The notes under the pieces: generated by a model | The model's database searches: none | What the model was told of the DNA's origin: nothing | The model's input: only the letters and a program-made list of their open reading frames with translations | Part shown: positions 1-7,298 of the stretch, piece after piece | Position numbering within the stretch: the stretch's first letter is position 1 | How the letters are laid out: every line of letters starts with the position of its first letter | Program-made: the position numbers and the translations under genes | From: an uncultured Frankineae bacterium | GTDB lineage: Bacteria; Actinomycetota; Actinomycetes; Mycobacteriales; SCTD01 | Length of the DNA: 19,874 nucleotides | Direction of reading: 5' to 3' | Assembly: GCA_902805805.1 (NCBI GenBank) | Contig: CADCUE010000002.1 | Span: forward strand, 1 to 19,874

Positions 1-400
1 CGCGTCCGAGCCGCTCGAGCAGTCCGCCGGAGCCGGCGCCACCGACCGCGCACGCCCGGCGCACCTGGGCGAGCGTGAGCGCCTCCGTCCCGCCGTGCAG
101 GCCGAGCTCCATGCCGAGCAGGCGCTCGAGGACGTCCTGCTCGCGGTGCTCGTAGCAGAGGTAGAGCGCCGAGCCGCCGGCTGCGGCGACGTTGCGGGCG
201 ATCTGCAGGGCGAACGTCGTCTTGCCGAGCCCCTGGGCGCCGCCCAGCAGCGTGAGCTCACCAGCGCGCAGGCCACCGCCCAGCACGCCGTCGAGGGGCA
301 CGAAGCCGGTCGGCCAGGTGCCGGCGGTGCTGGACCGGCCCTGCACGAGCGCGTCGTCGGCGTCCTCGAGGGCCTGGAACAGGGTGCGCGTCGAGGTCAT
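1..400 (-). CDS. DnaB/RadA-like P-loop ATPase, partial (N-terminal 133 residues)
   Basis: The reading frame begins at an ATG (398-400, reverse) and runs off the left edge of the window, so only the N-terminal part is seen. Residues about 31-62 read TGFVPLDGVLGGGLRAGELT, then a Walker A motif GGAQGLGKTT, then an alanine-rich helix and a strand LYLCYEHREQDVLERLLG. This is the layout of the DnaB-helicase C-terminal / RadA / KaiC RecA-like fold, in which a phrase like PTGFxxLDxxLGGGL precedes the P-loop. No DnaB N-terminal domain is present, so it is not the replicative helicase; actinomycetes encode several stand-alone proteins of this kind with unclear roles. Its ATG overlaps the stop of the upstream 36-codon membrane ORF (ATGA), implying translational coupling. 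Family confident; cellular function unknown. Confidence 0.75.
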   Translation of the reverse strand, partial: MTSTRTLFQALEDADDALVQGRSSTAGTWPTGFVPLDGVLGGGLRAGELTLLGGAQGLGKTTFALQIARNVAAAGGSALYLCYEHREQDVLERLLGMELGLHGGTEALTLAQVRRACAVGGAGSGGLLERLGR

Positions 401-507
401 GCCGCCAGCCAGTCGAGCAGCGCGACGACGACGAGCGCCACGACGACGGCCAGGGCCAGCACGACGATCAAGAGGTCACGTCCTCTCCCCAGGTCCTCCC
501 GTGCCAC
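397..507 (-). CDS. Small single-pass membrane protein (36 aa)
   Basis: A GTG-initiated ORF of 36 codons. It begins with a charged head (MAREDLGRGRD) followed by about 21 continuous hydrophobic residues (roughly 12-32, rich in V, L and A), and ends in DWLAA. A purine-rich Shine-Dalgarno (GAGAGGGAG on the reverse strand) lies 4-5 nt before the GTG. Its TGA overlaps the ATG of the RecA-like ATPase by 4 nt. The charged head plus a single helix predicts an inner-membrane peptide with its N-terminus inside. It resembles no family I can name. It might anchor or regulate the ATPase, but only the overlap supports that. GC-rich DNA produces Val/Ala-rich ORFs easily, so the SD and the overlap are the main arguments for reality. 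Confidence 0.5.
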   Translation of the reverse strand: MAREDLGRGRDLLIVVLALAVVVALVVVALLDWLAA

Positions 508-640
508 AGCGCTCCCTCTCGGCGGCGGCGCTCGCCACCTTCCAGCAGTCTGGCTGCAACAAGGCCGCGCCGCGTACGCCGGGACGGTCGACGTGGCTCT
601 CCGTCAGGGCTGTCCCGCGGAGCCGATCGGCCTCTTGACA

Positions 641-657
641 GCACCCGCTGCGGGTGC
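641..657 (-). terminator. Short hairpin just after the response-regulator stop
   Basis: GCACCCG, a 3-nt loop, then CGGGTGC form a 7-bp perfect inverted repeat lying 1-2 nt past the response-regulator stop codon. There is no clear U-tract on the reverse strand, so it could be a weak terminator or an mRNA 3'-end stabiliser. The rest of 508-658 shows no gene or convincing promoter. Confidence 0.35.
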
Positions 658-658
658 C

Positions 659-1309
659 CTAGCGCGTTCCGGCCCGGCCGGCCGGCACCTTGAGCAGGCC
701 CAGGCGCACGGCTTCGACGAGGGCCTGGCTGCGGTTGTTGGCACCGAGCTTCTCGTACAGCTTGGAGGCGTACGTCTTGGCCGTGGACTCGCTGATGTAG
801 AGGCGCTTGGCGAGCACCGGGATGGTCAGCCCCTGGCCGAGCAGCTCGAGCACCTCCTGCTCGCGCGCCGACAGCCGGGGCTTGGCCGGGTCCATGCGGC
901 GTCGCATCGCACCGGGCAGGTCCGCGGCGGTGAAGGCGTGGGGCGCCGCCGCGGCGTGCTTGGCGGCGGACAGCACCTCGTCGGTCGGTGCGCTCTTGGC
1001 CACGAACGCCGAGGCCTGCGCCTCCAGAGCGCCGAACAGGTGCTCGTCGTCGTCGTACATCGTGAGCACGACGATGCCGATGTCGGGCAGATCGGTGCGC
1101 AGCTGCTTGGCGGCGTCCAGACCGCTGCCGTCCGGGAGGTTGACGTCGATCACCACGACGTCGGGCCGCAGGCTCATCGCCGCCGCCATGCCACGCCGCA
1201 GGTCACCGGCCTCGTCGACGACCTCGAAGGCCCCGTCGCGCTCGAAGGCGCCGCGCAGGCCACCGCGGATGAGGTCGTGGTCGTCGATCAGCAGAACCCG
1301 GATGCTCAC
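659..1309 (-). CDS. NarL/FixJ-family DNA-binding response regulator
   Basis: A 216-aa two-domain protein. The receiver domain (about 1-120) has the acidic pair D9/D10, the phospho-acceptor D55 in VVVIDVNLPDG, T83 and K105. A LuxR-type helix-turn-helix occupies about 145-206 (LSAREQEVLELLGQGL, then SESTAKTYASKLYEKLG). Phosphorylation normally promotes dimerisation and DNA binding in this family. The GTG start (1307-1309) overlaps the TGA of the histidine kinase gene by 4 nt and is preceded by GGAGG, so the pair is co-translated. Targets cannot be read from the sequence. The pair is divergent from the cobalamin operon and separated from it by only about 100 bp, but no operator was recognised. 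Every key receiver residue is present, so it should be phosphorylatable. Confidence 0.93.
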   Translation of the reverse strand: MSIRVLLIDDHDLIRGGLRGAFERDGAFEVVDEAGDLRRGMAAAMSLRPDVVVIDVNLPDGSGLDAAKQLRTDLPDIGIVVLTMYDDDEHLFGALEAQASAFVAKSAPTDEVLSAAKHAAAAPHAFTAADLPGAMRRRMDPAKPRLSAREQEVLELLGQGLTIPVLAKRLYISESTAKTYASKLYEKLGANNRSQALVEAVRLGLLKVPAGRAGTR

Positions 1310-2931
1310 GTCTTGCTACCTCCGACGTCGACACTGATCCGGTTGCCTTTCGGCAGCCGGTGCTCTGCGCTGAAGCGGGCTCCGAGCTTCAGGGCGCGTT
1401 CGTCCATGGCCCGTGTCGTGGTTTCCCCGCCGCGAGCGCTCTCTTCCGTGTTGGGAGCATCATCTTCCACCACGAGGGAGCACGACGGGGGATCGGCGTC
1501 CAGAGTCACCCACAGGTTCCTGGTCCCCGGCCGTCTGCGCGCCCGGCCGACCGCCTCGTGCGCGATGCGCAGCAGCTGCACCTCGGTGTCGGCGGGCAGG
1601 CGGGTGCTGCCCTCCTTGAGGCTCAGGTGCACCCGGATGCCCGAGCTGGTGCCCGCGGACCGGGCGTACTCCGACAGGGCGGCGCCGAGGCCCCGGCCGG
1701 GGCCGACGCTGGAGCGCAGGTCCGAGATGGACAGCCGCAGATCGCTGATGAGCGAGGTCATGTGGGCGCGGAGCTCGCGGGCCTGCTGCACGCCGTCGTC
1801 CGCTCCGGACCGCCGCAGGACGGCGGTCAGGGCGTCGAGCTGGTAGCCGAGGAAGGCGAGGTCCTGCGCGATGCCGTCGTGCATCTCCCGGGCCAGCCGG
1901 CTGCGCTCCTCGGTGGCCGCTGCGATGCGCAGCTCGTCGAACAGCGCCGCGGTCTCCAGCGGCAGGGCGGAGCGCGCGACGATCGCCTCCAGCTCGGGCT
2001 GCAGCTCGACGTCGAAGGTGGCCGGCCGACGCCACTCGAGGGTCAGGACGCCCACTCGGTTCTCGTCGACGAGGATCGGCAGGACGAGCAGCGTGCTGCC
2101 GGACCGGGCCCCGTCGACGTCGGGCTGGCGACGGTCGACGACCGGCGCGCCCGCCAGCCAGGCGCGCGTGATCGGGCCGTCCTCGGCGAGGTTCGCGCGC
2201 CACGGGACGCGCCGGTACCCGTGCAGCGCGAGCGGCACGAGCTGATCGCCGCCGACGTGCAGCAGCACGGCGCCGTGCGCCGCGCCGCCGACGGCGGAGG
2301 CCTCCTCCAGCAGTGTCTCGGCGACCGTCCCCGGGTCCAGGCTGCCGGCGAGACCGCGGGTCACCGCCCGCAGCTGGGCCAGCAGCCGGTGCGCCTCGGC
2401 GTACTGGTCCAGCGCGGTCGGGGCGGTGGTCGACAGGCTGTGGATGCGGGCGGCGAGGATGCCGCTGACCAGCGCCACGAGGATCCACTGCGCCGCCGTG
2501 CTGCTGTAGAGCCCGGCGGCCTCCGGGTCGTCGGACCGCAGGACCCGTCCCACGAGCAGGATCGCCGACGCCGTACCGCCGACGACGGCCGTGCCGAGGT
2601 AGCCCCTGGACAGGCCGGCCGCGATCGTCGTGGACGGCAGGCAGACCAGCAGCGGCAGCGACGGGTCGGGCGTGGCGACGATGCCGATCGCGGTCAGCAC
2701 GCTCTCCGCGAGCAGGATGGGGAGCTTGGCAGGGTTGCCGTCGTCGAGGCTCGTGCCGACCAGCGCGAGCAGGATGACGACGACCAGGTAGCGCAGCGTC
2801 TCGGTGTCGTCCGCGCCGACGAGCGGACCGACCAGCGCGGCCGTCAGCAGGAGCGCGAGCCGGATGGACGACGCGAACGAGCTCCGGGTGGTGGCGTACC
2901 GCAGTCGAGACCGACGGCCGGAGGTCGACAT
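1306..2931 (-). CDS. GAF-domain sensor histidine kinase (HisKA_3 type) with degenerate ATP-binding domain
   Basis: 541 aa from the ATG at 2931; the open frame extends further upstream, but only antisense to the chelatase gene and with no better start. The N-terminus has about five hydrophobic segments (roughly 21-40, 47-62, 70-87, 92-130, 145-162), followed by a GAF-like region (about 195-330). The dimerisation/phosphoacceptor helix EERSRLAREMHDGIAQDL (341-358) carries H351, as in DesK/NarX-type kinases. The ATPase domain is unusual. The N-box asparagine position appears to be Arg (AHEAVGRARRR, 457-467), the usual DxGxG reads VEDDAPN, and the second glycine box is replaced by GGETTTR, although MDERALKLGA afterwards matches the family. 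Autokinase activity is therefore doubtful. It is coupled to the response regulator by a GTGA overlap. Confidence 0.9.
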   Translation of the reverse strand: MSTSGRRSRLRYATTRSSFASSIRLALLLTAALVGPLVGADDTETLRYLVVVILLALVGTSLDDGNPAKLPILLAESVLTAIGIVATPDPSLPLLVCLPSTTIAAGLSRGYLGTAVVGGTASAILLVGRVLRSDDPEAAGLYSSTAAQWILVALVSGILAARIHSLSTTAPTALDQYAEAHRLLAQLRAVTRGLAGSLDPGTVAETLLEEASAVGGAAHGAVLLHVGGDQLVPLALHGYRRVPWRANLAEDGPITRAWLAGAPVVDRRQPDVDGARSGSTLLVLPILVDENRVGVLTLEWRRPATFDVELQPELEAIVARSALPLETAALFDELRIAAATEERSRLAREMHDGIAQDLAFLGYQLDALTAVLRRSGADDGVQQARELRAHMTSLISDLRLSISDLRSSVGPGRGLGAALSEYARSAGTSSGIRVHLSLKEGSTRLPADTEVQLLRIAHEAVGRARRRPGTRNLWVTLDADPPSCSLVVEDDAPNTEESARGGETTTRAMDERALKLGARFSAEHRLPKGNRISVDVGGSKT

Positions 2932-3030
2932 GGTGGTGCTCGTGCCCAGCTCCGCGCGCTCGGACTCCACGGACAGGGGCTTCGACCGCACCGGGGGCGG
3001 GCTGTAGCAGGAGTCCCCGACGTGCGGCGG

Positions 3031-3040
3031 ACTACGCTCC
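3031..3040 (+). promoter_or_regulatory. Possible -10 region of the cobalamin operon
   Basis: TACGCT at 3033-3038 would place a start site about 6-8 nt further on, immediately before the aptamer stem P1 at 3050. No good -35 hexamer is visible at the right distance, so this is a positional inference only. The 2932-3040 interval must also hold the promoter of the divergent kinase gene, which I could not identify. Confidence 0.22.
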
Positions 3041-3178
3041 CCAGTGTCCAGCGACGAACACGAGGAAGCCGGTGCAGATCCGGCGCGGTCCCGCCACTGT
3101 GACCCGGCTCGCCGGGCAGCCAGAGACTCGTCCGTCGCTCCGCCGACCCGGGGCGTGGACACCCCGAGGAGGGTCCGC
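3040..3178 (+). promoter_or_regulatory. Cobalamin riboswitch 1 with SD-sequestering platform
   Basis: The conserved core is present: GGAAGCCGGTGCAGATCCGG (3064-3083), the box CCGCCACTGTGACC (3091-3104) and GCAGCCAGAGACTCG (3117-3130). Closing stems are visible: AGCGACG (3050-3056) with CGTCGCT (3133-3139), and ACGAG (3060-3064) with CTCGT (3127-3131). After the aptamer, GACCC GGGG (3145-3153) can pair with CCCC (3162-3165) and GGGTC (3171-3175). That places the Shine-Dalgarno GAGGAGGG (3166-3173) inside or beside a hairpin. This points to translational control: adenosylcobalamin binding would hide the SD. No U-tract terminator is visible. It sits directly before the B12 biosynthesis operon. 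Confidence 0.93.
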
Positions 3179-3205
3179 ATGAGCCTGCCCGGGTGTGCTC
3201 CGTGA
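3179..3205 (+). CDS. Eight-codon leader ORF (MSLPGCAP) between riboswitch and first enzyme gene
   Basis: An ATG at 3179 lies 5 nt after the strongest Shine-Dalgarno in the leader (GAGGAGGG) and opens an ORF of eight sense codons. Its TGA (3203-3205) overlaps a GTG (3202-3204) that is in frame with the chelatase gene. The main gene has no good SD at its own candidate starts, so ribosomes probably load at the leader ORF and reinitiate. The peptide itself need not be functional. The alternative is that an annotation pipeline would start the chelatase at GTG 3193 and ignore this ORF. Confidence 0.5.
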   Translation: MSLPGCAP

Positions 3206-5214
3206 GCGCGCCGTACCCCTTCTCGGCCGTGGTCGGCCTCGACGACCTCCGGCTCGCCCTCGTCGTCAACGCCGTCTCCCCGGCGGTCGGGGGCGTGCTC
3301 GTGCGCGGGGAGAAGGGGACCGCCAAGTCGACGGTCGTCCGCGCCCTGGCGGCGCTGCTGCCACCGGTCGAGGTCCTGCAGGGCTGCCGCTTCTCGTGCG
3401 CGCCGACCGGCCCCGACCCGGAGTGCCCGGACGCCGCCGCGCACGGCGGTCCCACGACCCGGCCGGCCCGGCTCGTCGAGCTGCCCGTCGGTGCCTCCGA
3501 GGACCGCCTCGTCGGCTCGCTGGACCTCGAGCGCGCGCTCACGACCGGCGTGTCGGCGTACGAGCCGGGGCTGCTCGCGGCAGCCCACCGCGGCGTGCTC
3601 TACGTCGACGAGGTCAACCTGCTGCACGACCACCTGGTCGACCTGCTGCTCGACGCCGCCGCCCTGGGCCGGTCGTACGTCGAGCGCGAGGGCGTCTCGG
3701 TGCGCCACGCCGCCCGCTTCCTGCTGGTCGGGACGATGAACCCGGAGGAGGGCGAGCTGCGGCCCCAGCTGCTCGACCGCTTCGGGCTCACCGTGGAGGT
3801 CGCCGCCACCCGCGAGCCGGTCGAGCGGGCGGACGTCGTGCGCCGCCGGCTCGCCTACGAGGCCGACCCCGACGGCTTCGCCGCGCAGTACGCCGCCGCC
3901 GACGCCGAGCTGGCGGTGCGCATCGCCGCCGCCCGCGAGCGGCTGCCCCGGGTCGTGCTCGGCGACCGCGCCCTGCAGGAGGTGACGACCGTCTGCGCCG
4001 CCTTCGACGTCGACGGCCTGCGCGCCGACCTCGTCACCGCCAAGGCCGCCGTCGCGCTGGCCGCGTGGGCCGGCCGCGACGAGGTCACCACCGAGGACGT
4101 CCGTACGGCGGCCCGCCTCGCCCTGCCGCACCGCCGTCGGCGGACGCCGTTCGAGGCTCCGGGACTGGACGAGCAGCAGCTGGACGACGCGCTGGACTCG
4201 GTGCCGCCGGCGGGTCCGCCCTCGGGCGGCGAGGGCGGGGGTCCCGACGACGACGGCGGTCCCCACGACCGCGGTCCCGACGACGACGGGCCGCGGGGGA
4301 GCGAGGCGCCCGTCGCCGACCACCCCGAACACGACTCGCCGCTCGGCCCCGCGCCGCAGGACGAGCGCGAGCCGGACCCCGTCGGCGCCCGCGCCGGCGC
4401 CGAGCAGGCGCCGGCCGCCGCCGGGCCGGTCTTCGACCCGGTCGCGCTGTCCGTGCCCGGCGTCAACCGGCGCGCCGGCGCCGCTGGCCGGCGCTCCCGG
4501 ACGGAGGGCGGCAGCGGGCGCCTGACGGGGTCCCGCCTGCCCGCCGGGCGGCTGTCGTCGCTGCACCTGACCGCCACGCTGCACGCCGCGGCGCCGCACC
4601 AGCTGGGACGGGGGCGCTCCGGACCGGGCGTGGTGGTACGCCCGGACGACCTGCGCGAGGCCGTGCGGGAGGGGCGCGAGGGCAATCTGGTCCTGTTCGT
4701 CGTCGACGCGAGCGGCTCCATGGCGGCTCGGTCGCGGATGGGTGCGGTCAAGGGCGCGGTCCTCTCCCTGCTCACCGACGCCTACCAGCGGCGGGACAAG
4801 GTCGCCCTGGTCAGCTTCCGCGGCGCCGGCGCCGAGCTCGTGCTGCCACCGACGACCAGCGTGGACGCCGCGGTCGTGCGGCTGCAGCACCTGCCGACCG
4901 GCGGGCGCACGCCGCTGTCGGCCGGCCTGCTGCGTGCGGCGGAGGTGCTCCGCGTGGAGTCGGTGCGCGACCGCGCCCGGCGGGCGCTGGTCGTCGTCGT
5001 CACCGACGGCCGGCACACCAGCGGACCGTCGCCCGAGCTCGCCGCGGCGCACCTCGCGCGCAGCGGCGCGGCGCACGTCGTCGTCGACTGCGAGAGCGGA
5101 CCGGTGCGGCTCGGGCTCGCGCAGGAGCTGGGGCGCTCGCTGGGTGGACCCGCCCTGCGGCTCGAGGAGCTGTCCGCCGACGCCCTCACCCGGGTCGTCA
5201 AGGCGGTGGCGTAG
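3202..5214 (+). CDS. Chelatase AAA+/VWA subunit (fused ChlI-ChlD type, putative cobaltochelatase component)
   Basis: 670 aa from GTG 3202 (an in-frame GTG at 3193 is the alternative). The N-terminal AAA+ domain has Walker [10 protein letters not shown] (36-44), Walker B VLYVDEVN (132-139) and the arginine-containing LLDRFGL (190-196). A low-complexity Pro/Asp/Gly linker (about 331-410) follows; its DNA holds two copies of GGTCCCGACGACGACGG (4240-4256, 4273-4289). The C-terminal von Willebrand A domain has a MIDAS DASGSM (502-507). This fused I/D form is related to magnesium chelatase. In actinobacterial B12 loci it is taken to be the motor partner of CobN for cobalt insertion. No cobN is visible here, so it must lie elsewhere or the protein has another partner. 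It is the first enzyme gene after riboswitch 1. Confidence 0.9.
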   Translation: MSAPYPFSAVVGLDDLRLALVVNAVSPAVGGVLVRGEKGTAKSTVVRALAALLPPVEVLQGCRFSCAPTGPDPECPDAAAHGGPTTRPARLVELPVGASEDRLVGSLDLERALTTGVSAYEPGLLAAAHRGVLYVDEVNLLHDHLVDLLLDAAALGRSYVEREGVSVRHAARFLLVGTMNPEEGELRPQLLDRFGLTVEVAATREPVERADVVRRRLAYEADPDGFAAQYAAADAELAVRIAAARERLPRVVLGDRALQEVTTVCAAFDVDGLRADLVTAKAAVALAAWAGRDEVTTEDVRTAARLALPHRRRRTPFEAPGLDEQQLDDALDSVPPAGPPSGGEGGGPDDDGGPHDRGPDDDGPRGSEAPVADHPEHDSPLGPAPQDEREPDPVGARAGAEQAPAAAGPVFDPVALSVPGVNRRAGAAGRRSRTEGGSGRLTGSRLPAGRLSSLHLTATLHAAAPHQLGRGRSGPGVVVRPDDLREAVREGREGNLVLFVVDASGSMAARSRMGAVKGAVLSLLTDAYQRRDKVALVSFRGAGAELVLPPTTSVDAAVVRLQHLPTGGRTPLSAGLLRAAEVLRVESVRDRARRALVVVVTDGRHTSGPSPELAAAHLARSGAAHVVVDCESGPVRLGLAQELGRSLGGPALRLEELSADALTRVVKAVA

Positions 5215-5245
5215 TGGCGCCCGCGTCGATCCGGAGGACCGCCTG

Positions 5246-5848
5246 ATGCCCCAGGGCCGGCCGAGCGCGGTCCCCGACGACGGGCTCACCACCCGGCAGC
5301 GCCGCAACCGGGCGCTGCTCGTCGTGCACACCGGTGACATGAAGGGCAAGTCGACCGCGGCCTTCGGCCTGGCCCTGCGCGCCTGGAACCAGGGCTGGTC
5401 GATCGGGGTCTTCCAGTTCGTCAAGAGCGCGAAGTGGAAGGTCGGCGAGGAGCACGCGCTGCGCACGCTCGGCGCCAGCGGCGAGGGCGGTCCCGTCGCC
5501 TGGCACAAGATGGGCGAGGGGTGGAGCTGGACCCGCAAGGCGGGCACCGACGACGACCACGCCGCCAACGCCCGCGAGGGCTGGGAGCAGGTCAAGCGCG
5601 ACCTCGCCGCACAGACCCACCGCTTCTACGTCCTGGACGAGTTCACCTACCCGATGACGTGGGGGTGGGTGGACGTCGACGAGGTCGTGCAGGTCCTGCG
5701 CGACCGGCCGGGCGACCAGCACGTCGTCATCACCGGCCGCGGGGCGCACCCGTCGCTCGTCGAGGCGGCCGACCTGGTCATGGAGACGACCAAGGTCAAG
5801 CACCCGATGGACGCCGGGCAGAAGGGCCAGCGGGGGATCGAGTGGTGA
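5246..5848 (+). CDS. cobO: Corrinoid adenosyltransferase CobO
   Basis: 200 aa, the usual length for CobO/BtuR. It transfers the adenosyl group of ATP to the Co(I) of cob(I)yrinic acid a,c-diamide, giving the upper axial ligand. The P-loop GDMKGKST is at residues 30-37. Family signatures follow: FQFVKSAKWKVGEEHAL, a GEGWSW segment, VLDEFTYPMTWGWVD and the C-terminal KHPMDAGQKGQRGIEW. The ATG at 5246 has a good SD (GGAGG, 5233-5237) about 8 nt upstream and lies 31 nt past the chelatase stop. This is one of the few junctions in the operon with its own clear ribosome site. It is the cobO type, unrelated in sequence to the uroporphyrinogen methyltransferase called cobA below. Confidence 0.96.
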   Translation: MPQGRPSAVPDDGLTTRQRRNRALLVVHTGDMKGKSTAAFGLALRAWNQGWSIGVFQFVKSAKWKVGEEHALRTLGASGEGGPVAWHKMGEGWSWTRKAGTDDDHAANAREGWEQVKRDLAAQTHRFYVLDEFTYPMTWGWVDVDEVVQVLRDRPGDQHVVITGRGAHPSLVEAADLVMETTKVKHPMDAGQKGQRGIEW

Positions 5849-5955
5849 GCACCGGCCCCTTCCGGCTTCCCCTGCGCTGCGGTACGCCGCGGGGCAGCCG
5901 GGCGTACGCCGGTGCAGGGGAAGTGGCCCGTCACACGCGCGCGGGTGCCCGATGA
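5845..5955 (+). CDS. Candidate 36-codon linker ORF between cobO and cobB
   Basis: GTG at 5845 overlaps the cobO stop (GTGA), and the TGA at 5953-5955 overlaps the cobB start (ATGA). A continuous 36-codon frame therefore bridges the only gap on this side of cobB. The predicted peptide is basic, Gly/Arg/Pro rich, with one Cys and the phrases FRLPLRCG and GAGEVARHT. It contains the hairpin repeat of 5866-5923. A sister ORF at 8850-8975 has the same architecture and shares RLP, a spaced Pro, Gly-Glu and a C-terminal Arg in register. It may be a real small protein, or merely the way a repeat insertion preserves translational coupling. Stop-free frames are common at this base composition, so confidence is low. 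Confidence 0.3.
   Translation: MSTGPFRLPLRCGTPRGSRAYAGAGEVARHTRAGAR
5866..5923 (+). repeat. Hairpin repeat copy A (before cobB)
   Basis: The outer arms CTTCCCCTGC (5866-5875) and GCAGGGGAAG (5914-5923) are perfectly complementary over 10 bp. Inner arms GTACGCC (5882-5888) and GGCGTAC (5901-5907) form a second stem. The same sequence, about four-fifths identical with small indels, recurs at 8886-8944 before cbiD. The element ends 28 nt before the cobB ATG. Confidence 0.75.
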
Positions 5956-7298
5956 GGCTGCCGCGGCTGGTCGTCGCCGCGCCGTCGTCGGGGGCCGGCA
6001 AGACCACGGTCGCCACCGGCCTGATGGCCGCCCTGACCGCCCGCGGGCTGCGCGTGAGCCCGCACAAGGTCGGCCCCGACTACATCGACCCCGGCTACCA
6101 CGCCCTCGCGACGGGTCGCCCAGGCCGCAACCTCGACCCGGTGCTCGTCGGCGAGTCGCGCATCCGCCCGCTGCTGCGGCACGGCGCGCACGGCGCGGAC
6201 GTGGCCGTCGTCGAGGGCGTGATGGGCCTGTACGACGGTCGCGGCAGCACGACCGAGGGCTCGACCGCGCACGTCGCCGCGCTGCTCGACGCGCCGGTCG
6301 TCCTCGTCGTCGACGCCTCCTCGATGTCCCGCTCGGTCGCCGCGCTCGTGCACGGCTTCGCGACGTACGCGGGCGCCGGAGCAGGGGTCCGCCTCGCCGG
6401 GGTGGTCCTCAACCGGGTGGGCAGCGACCGGCACGAGGCCCTGCTCCGCGAGGCGCTGGACGGCCAGGCACGCGTGCTCGGCGCGCTGCGCCGCGACGAC
6501 GACGTCTGCACGCCGAGCCGGCACCTCGGCCTCGTCCCCGCCGCCGAGCGCACGCCGGAGGCCGTCGCCACGGTGCGCCGGCTCGGGGAGCTGTGCGCCC
6601 GGAGCCTGGACCTCGACGCCCTGCTCGACGTCGCGCGCTGCGCGCCGCCCCTCGACGACGAGCCGTGGGCGCCGGTGCCGGCCGAGCCGGCGCCTCGCCC
6701 GGTCATCGCCGTGGCCGGCGGACCGGCGTTCACCTTCTCGTACGCCGAGACCGCCGAGCTGCTCACGGCCGCGGGAGCGGAGGTCGCGGTCGTCGACCCC
6801 CTGCGCGACGAGCGGCTGCCCGACGGCGCGGCCGGTCTGGTGCTGGGCGGCGGCTTCCCCGAGGTCTTCGCCGAGCAGCTGTCCGCCAACCGCGCGCTGC
6901 GGGACGACGTCGTACGGCTGGTGGGCTCCGGCGCGCCCGTGTCCGCGGAGTGCGCCGGACTGCTCTACCTGTGCGAGCAGCTGGACGGCCTGCCGATGTG
7001 CGGGGTGCTGCCGGCCGCCGCCGCCATGACGCCCCGCCTGACGCTCGGCTACCGGTCGGCGCGCTCGGCGTCGGCCGGCTGGTTCGGCGACGGGCCGGTG
7101 GTGGGTCACGAGTTCCACCGCACCGCCGTCGAGCCGCGCGCCGGGGCCGCACCCGCCTGGGTCGTCGAAGGACAGGCCCCGGAGGGCTGGGTCCAGGGCG
7201 GAGTCCACGCGAGCTACCTGCACCTGCACTGGGCAGGCGTCCCCGGGGTGGCGGACCGCTTCGTCGCCGCCGCGCGGAACGTCCGGGGAGCCGCATGA
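5952..7298 (+). CDS. cobB: Cobyrinate / hydrogenobyrinate a,c-diamide synthase CobB
   Basis: 448 aa, normal for the CobB/CbiA family, which uses ATP and glutamine to amidate the a and c carboxylates of the corrin ring. The N-terminal synthetase domain has P-loop SSGAGKTT (12-19), HKVGPDYIDPGYH (38-50) and VEGVMGLYDG (87-96). The C-terminal class-I-like glutaminase domain has the nucleophile C334 in SAECAGLLYL and the histidines of YLHLHW (422-427). FSYAETAELL is also typical. Start ATG 5952; the stop overlaps the cobI start (ATGA). The sequence alone does not say whether the preferred substrate is cobyrinate or hydrogenobyrinate. The presence of CbiX/CbiD/CbiG argues for the cobalt-containing form. 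Confidence 0.96.
   Translation: MRLPRLVVAAPSSGAGKTTVATGLMAALTARGLRVSPHKVGPDYIDPGYHALATGRPGRNLDPVLVGESRIRPLLRHGAHGADVAVVEGVMGLYDGRGSTTEGSTAHVAALLDAPVVLVVDASSMSRSVAALVHGFATYAGAGAGVRLAGVVLNRVGSDRHEALLREALDGQARVLGALRRDDDVCTPSRHLGLVPAAERTPEAVATVRRLGELCARSLDLDALLDVARCAPPLDDEPWAPVPAEPAPRPVIAVAGGPAFTFSYAETAELLTAAGAEVAVVDPLRDERLPDGAAGLVLGGGFPEVFAEQLSANRALRDDVVRLVGSGAPVSAECAGLLYLCEQLDGLPMCGVLPAAAAMTPRLTLGYRSARSASAGWFGDGPVVGHEFHRTAVEPRAGAAPAWVVEGQAPEGWVQGGVHASYLHLHWAGVPGVADRFVAAARNVRGAA

Noticed and set aside
635..640. TTGACA, a consensus -35 hexamer on the plus strand
   Set aside because: No matching -10 at 16-18 nt and no plus-strand gene downstream; it lies in a gap between two minus-strand genes.
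95..1846. Long plus-strand frame (583 codons) over the regulator and kinase genes
   Set aside because: Antisense shadow: no domain and Ala/Arg/Gly-rich composition. The reverse strand encodes clear families.
3193..3201. GTG 3193 as the chelatase start
   Set aside because: It lacks its own SD, and GTG 3202 forms a GTGA overlap with the leader ORF stop, the pattern used throughout this operon. The difference is only three residues.
1306..5595. A 1429-codon open frame on the minus strand extending from the kinase gene across the riboswitch, chelatase and part of cobO
   Set aside because: Only the part up to 2931 resembles a protein family. The rest is antisense to well-supported plus-strand genes and is low complexity, a by-product of stop-poor GC-rich DNA.
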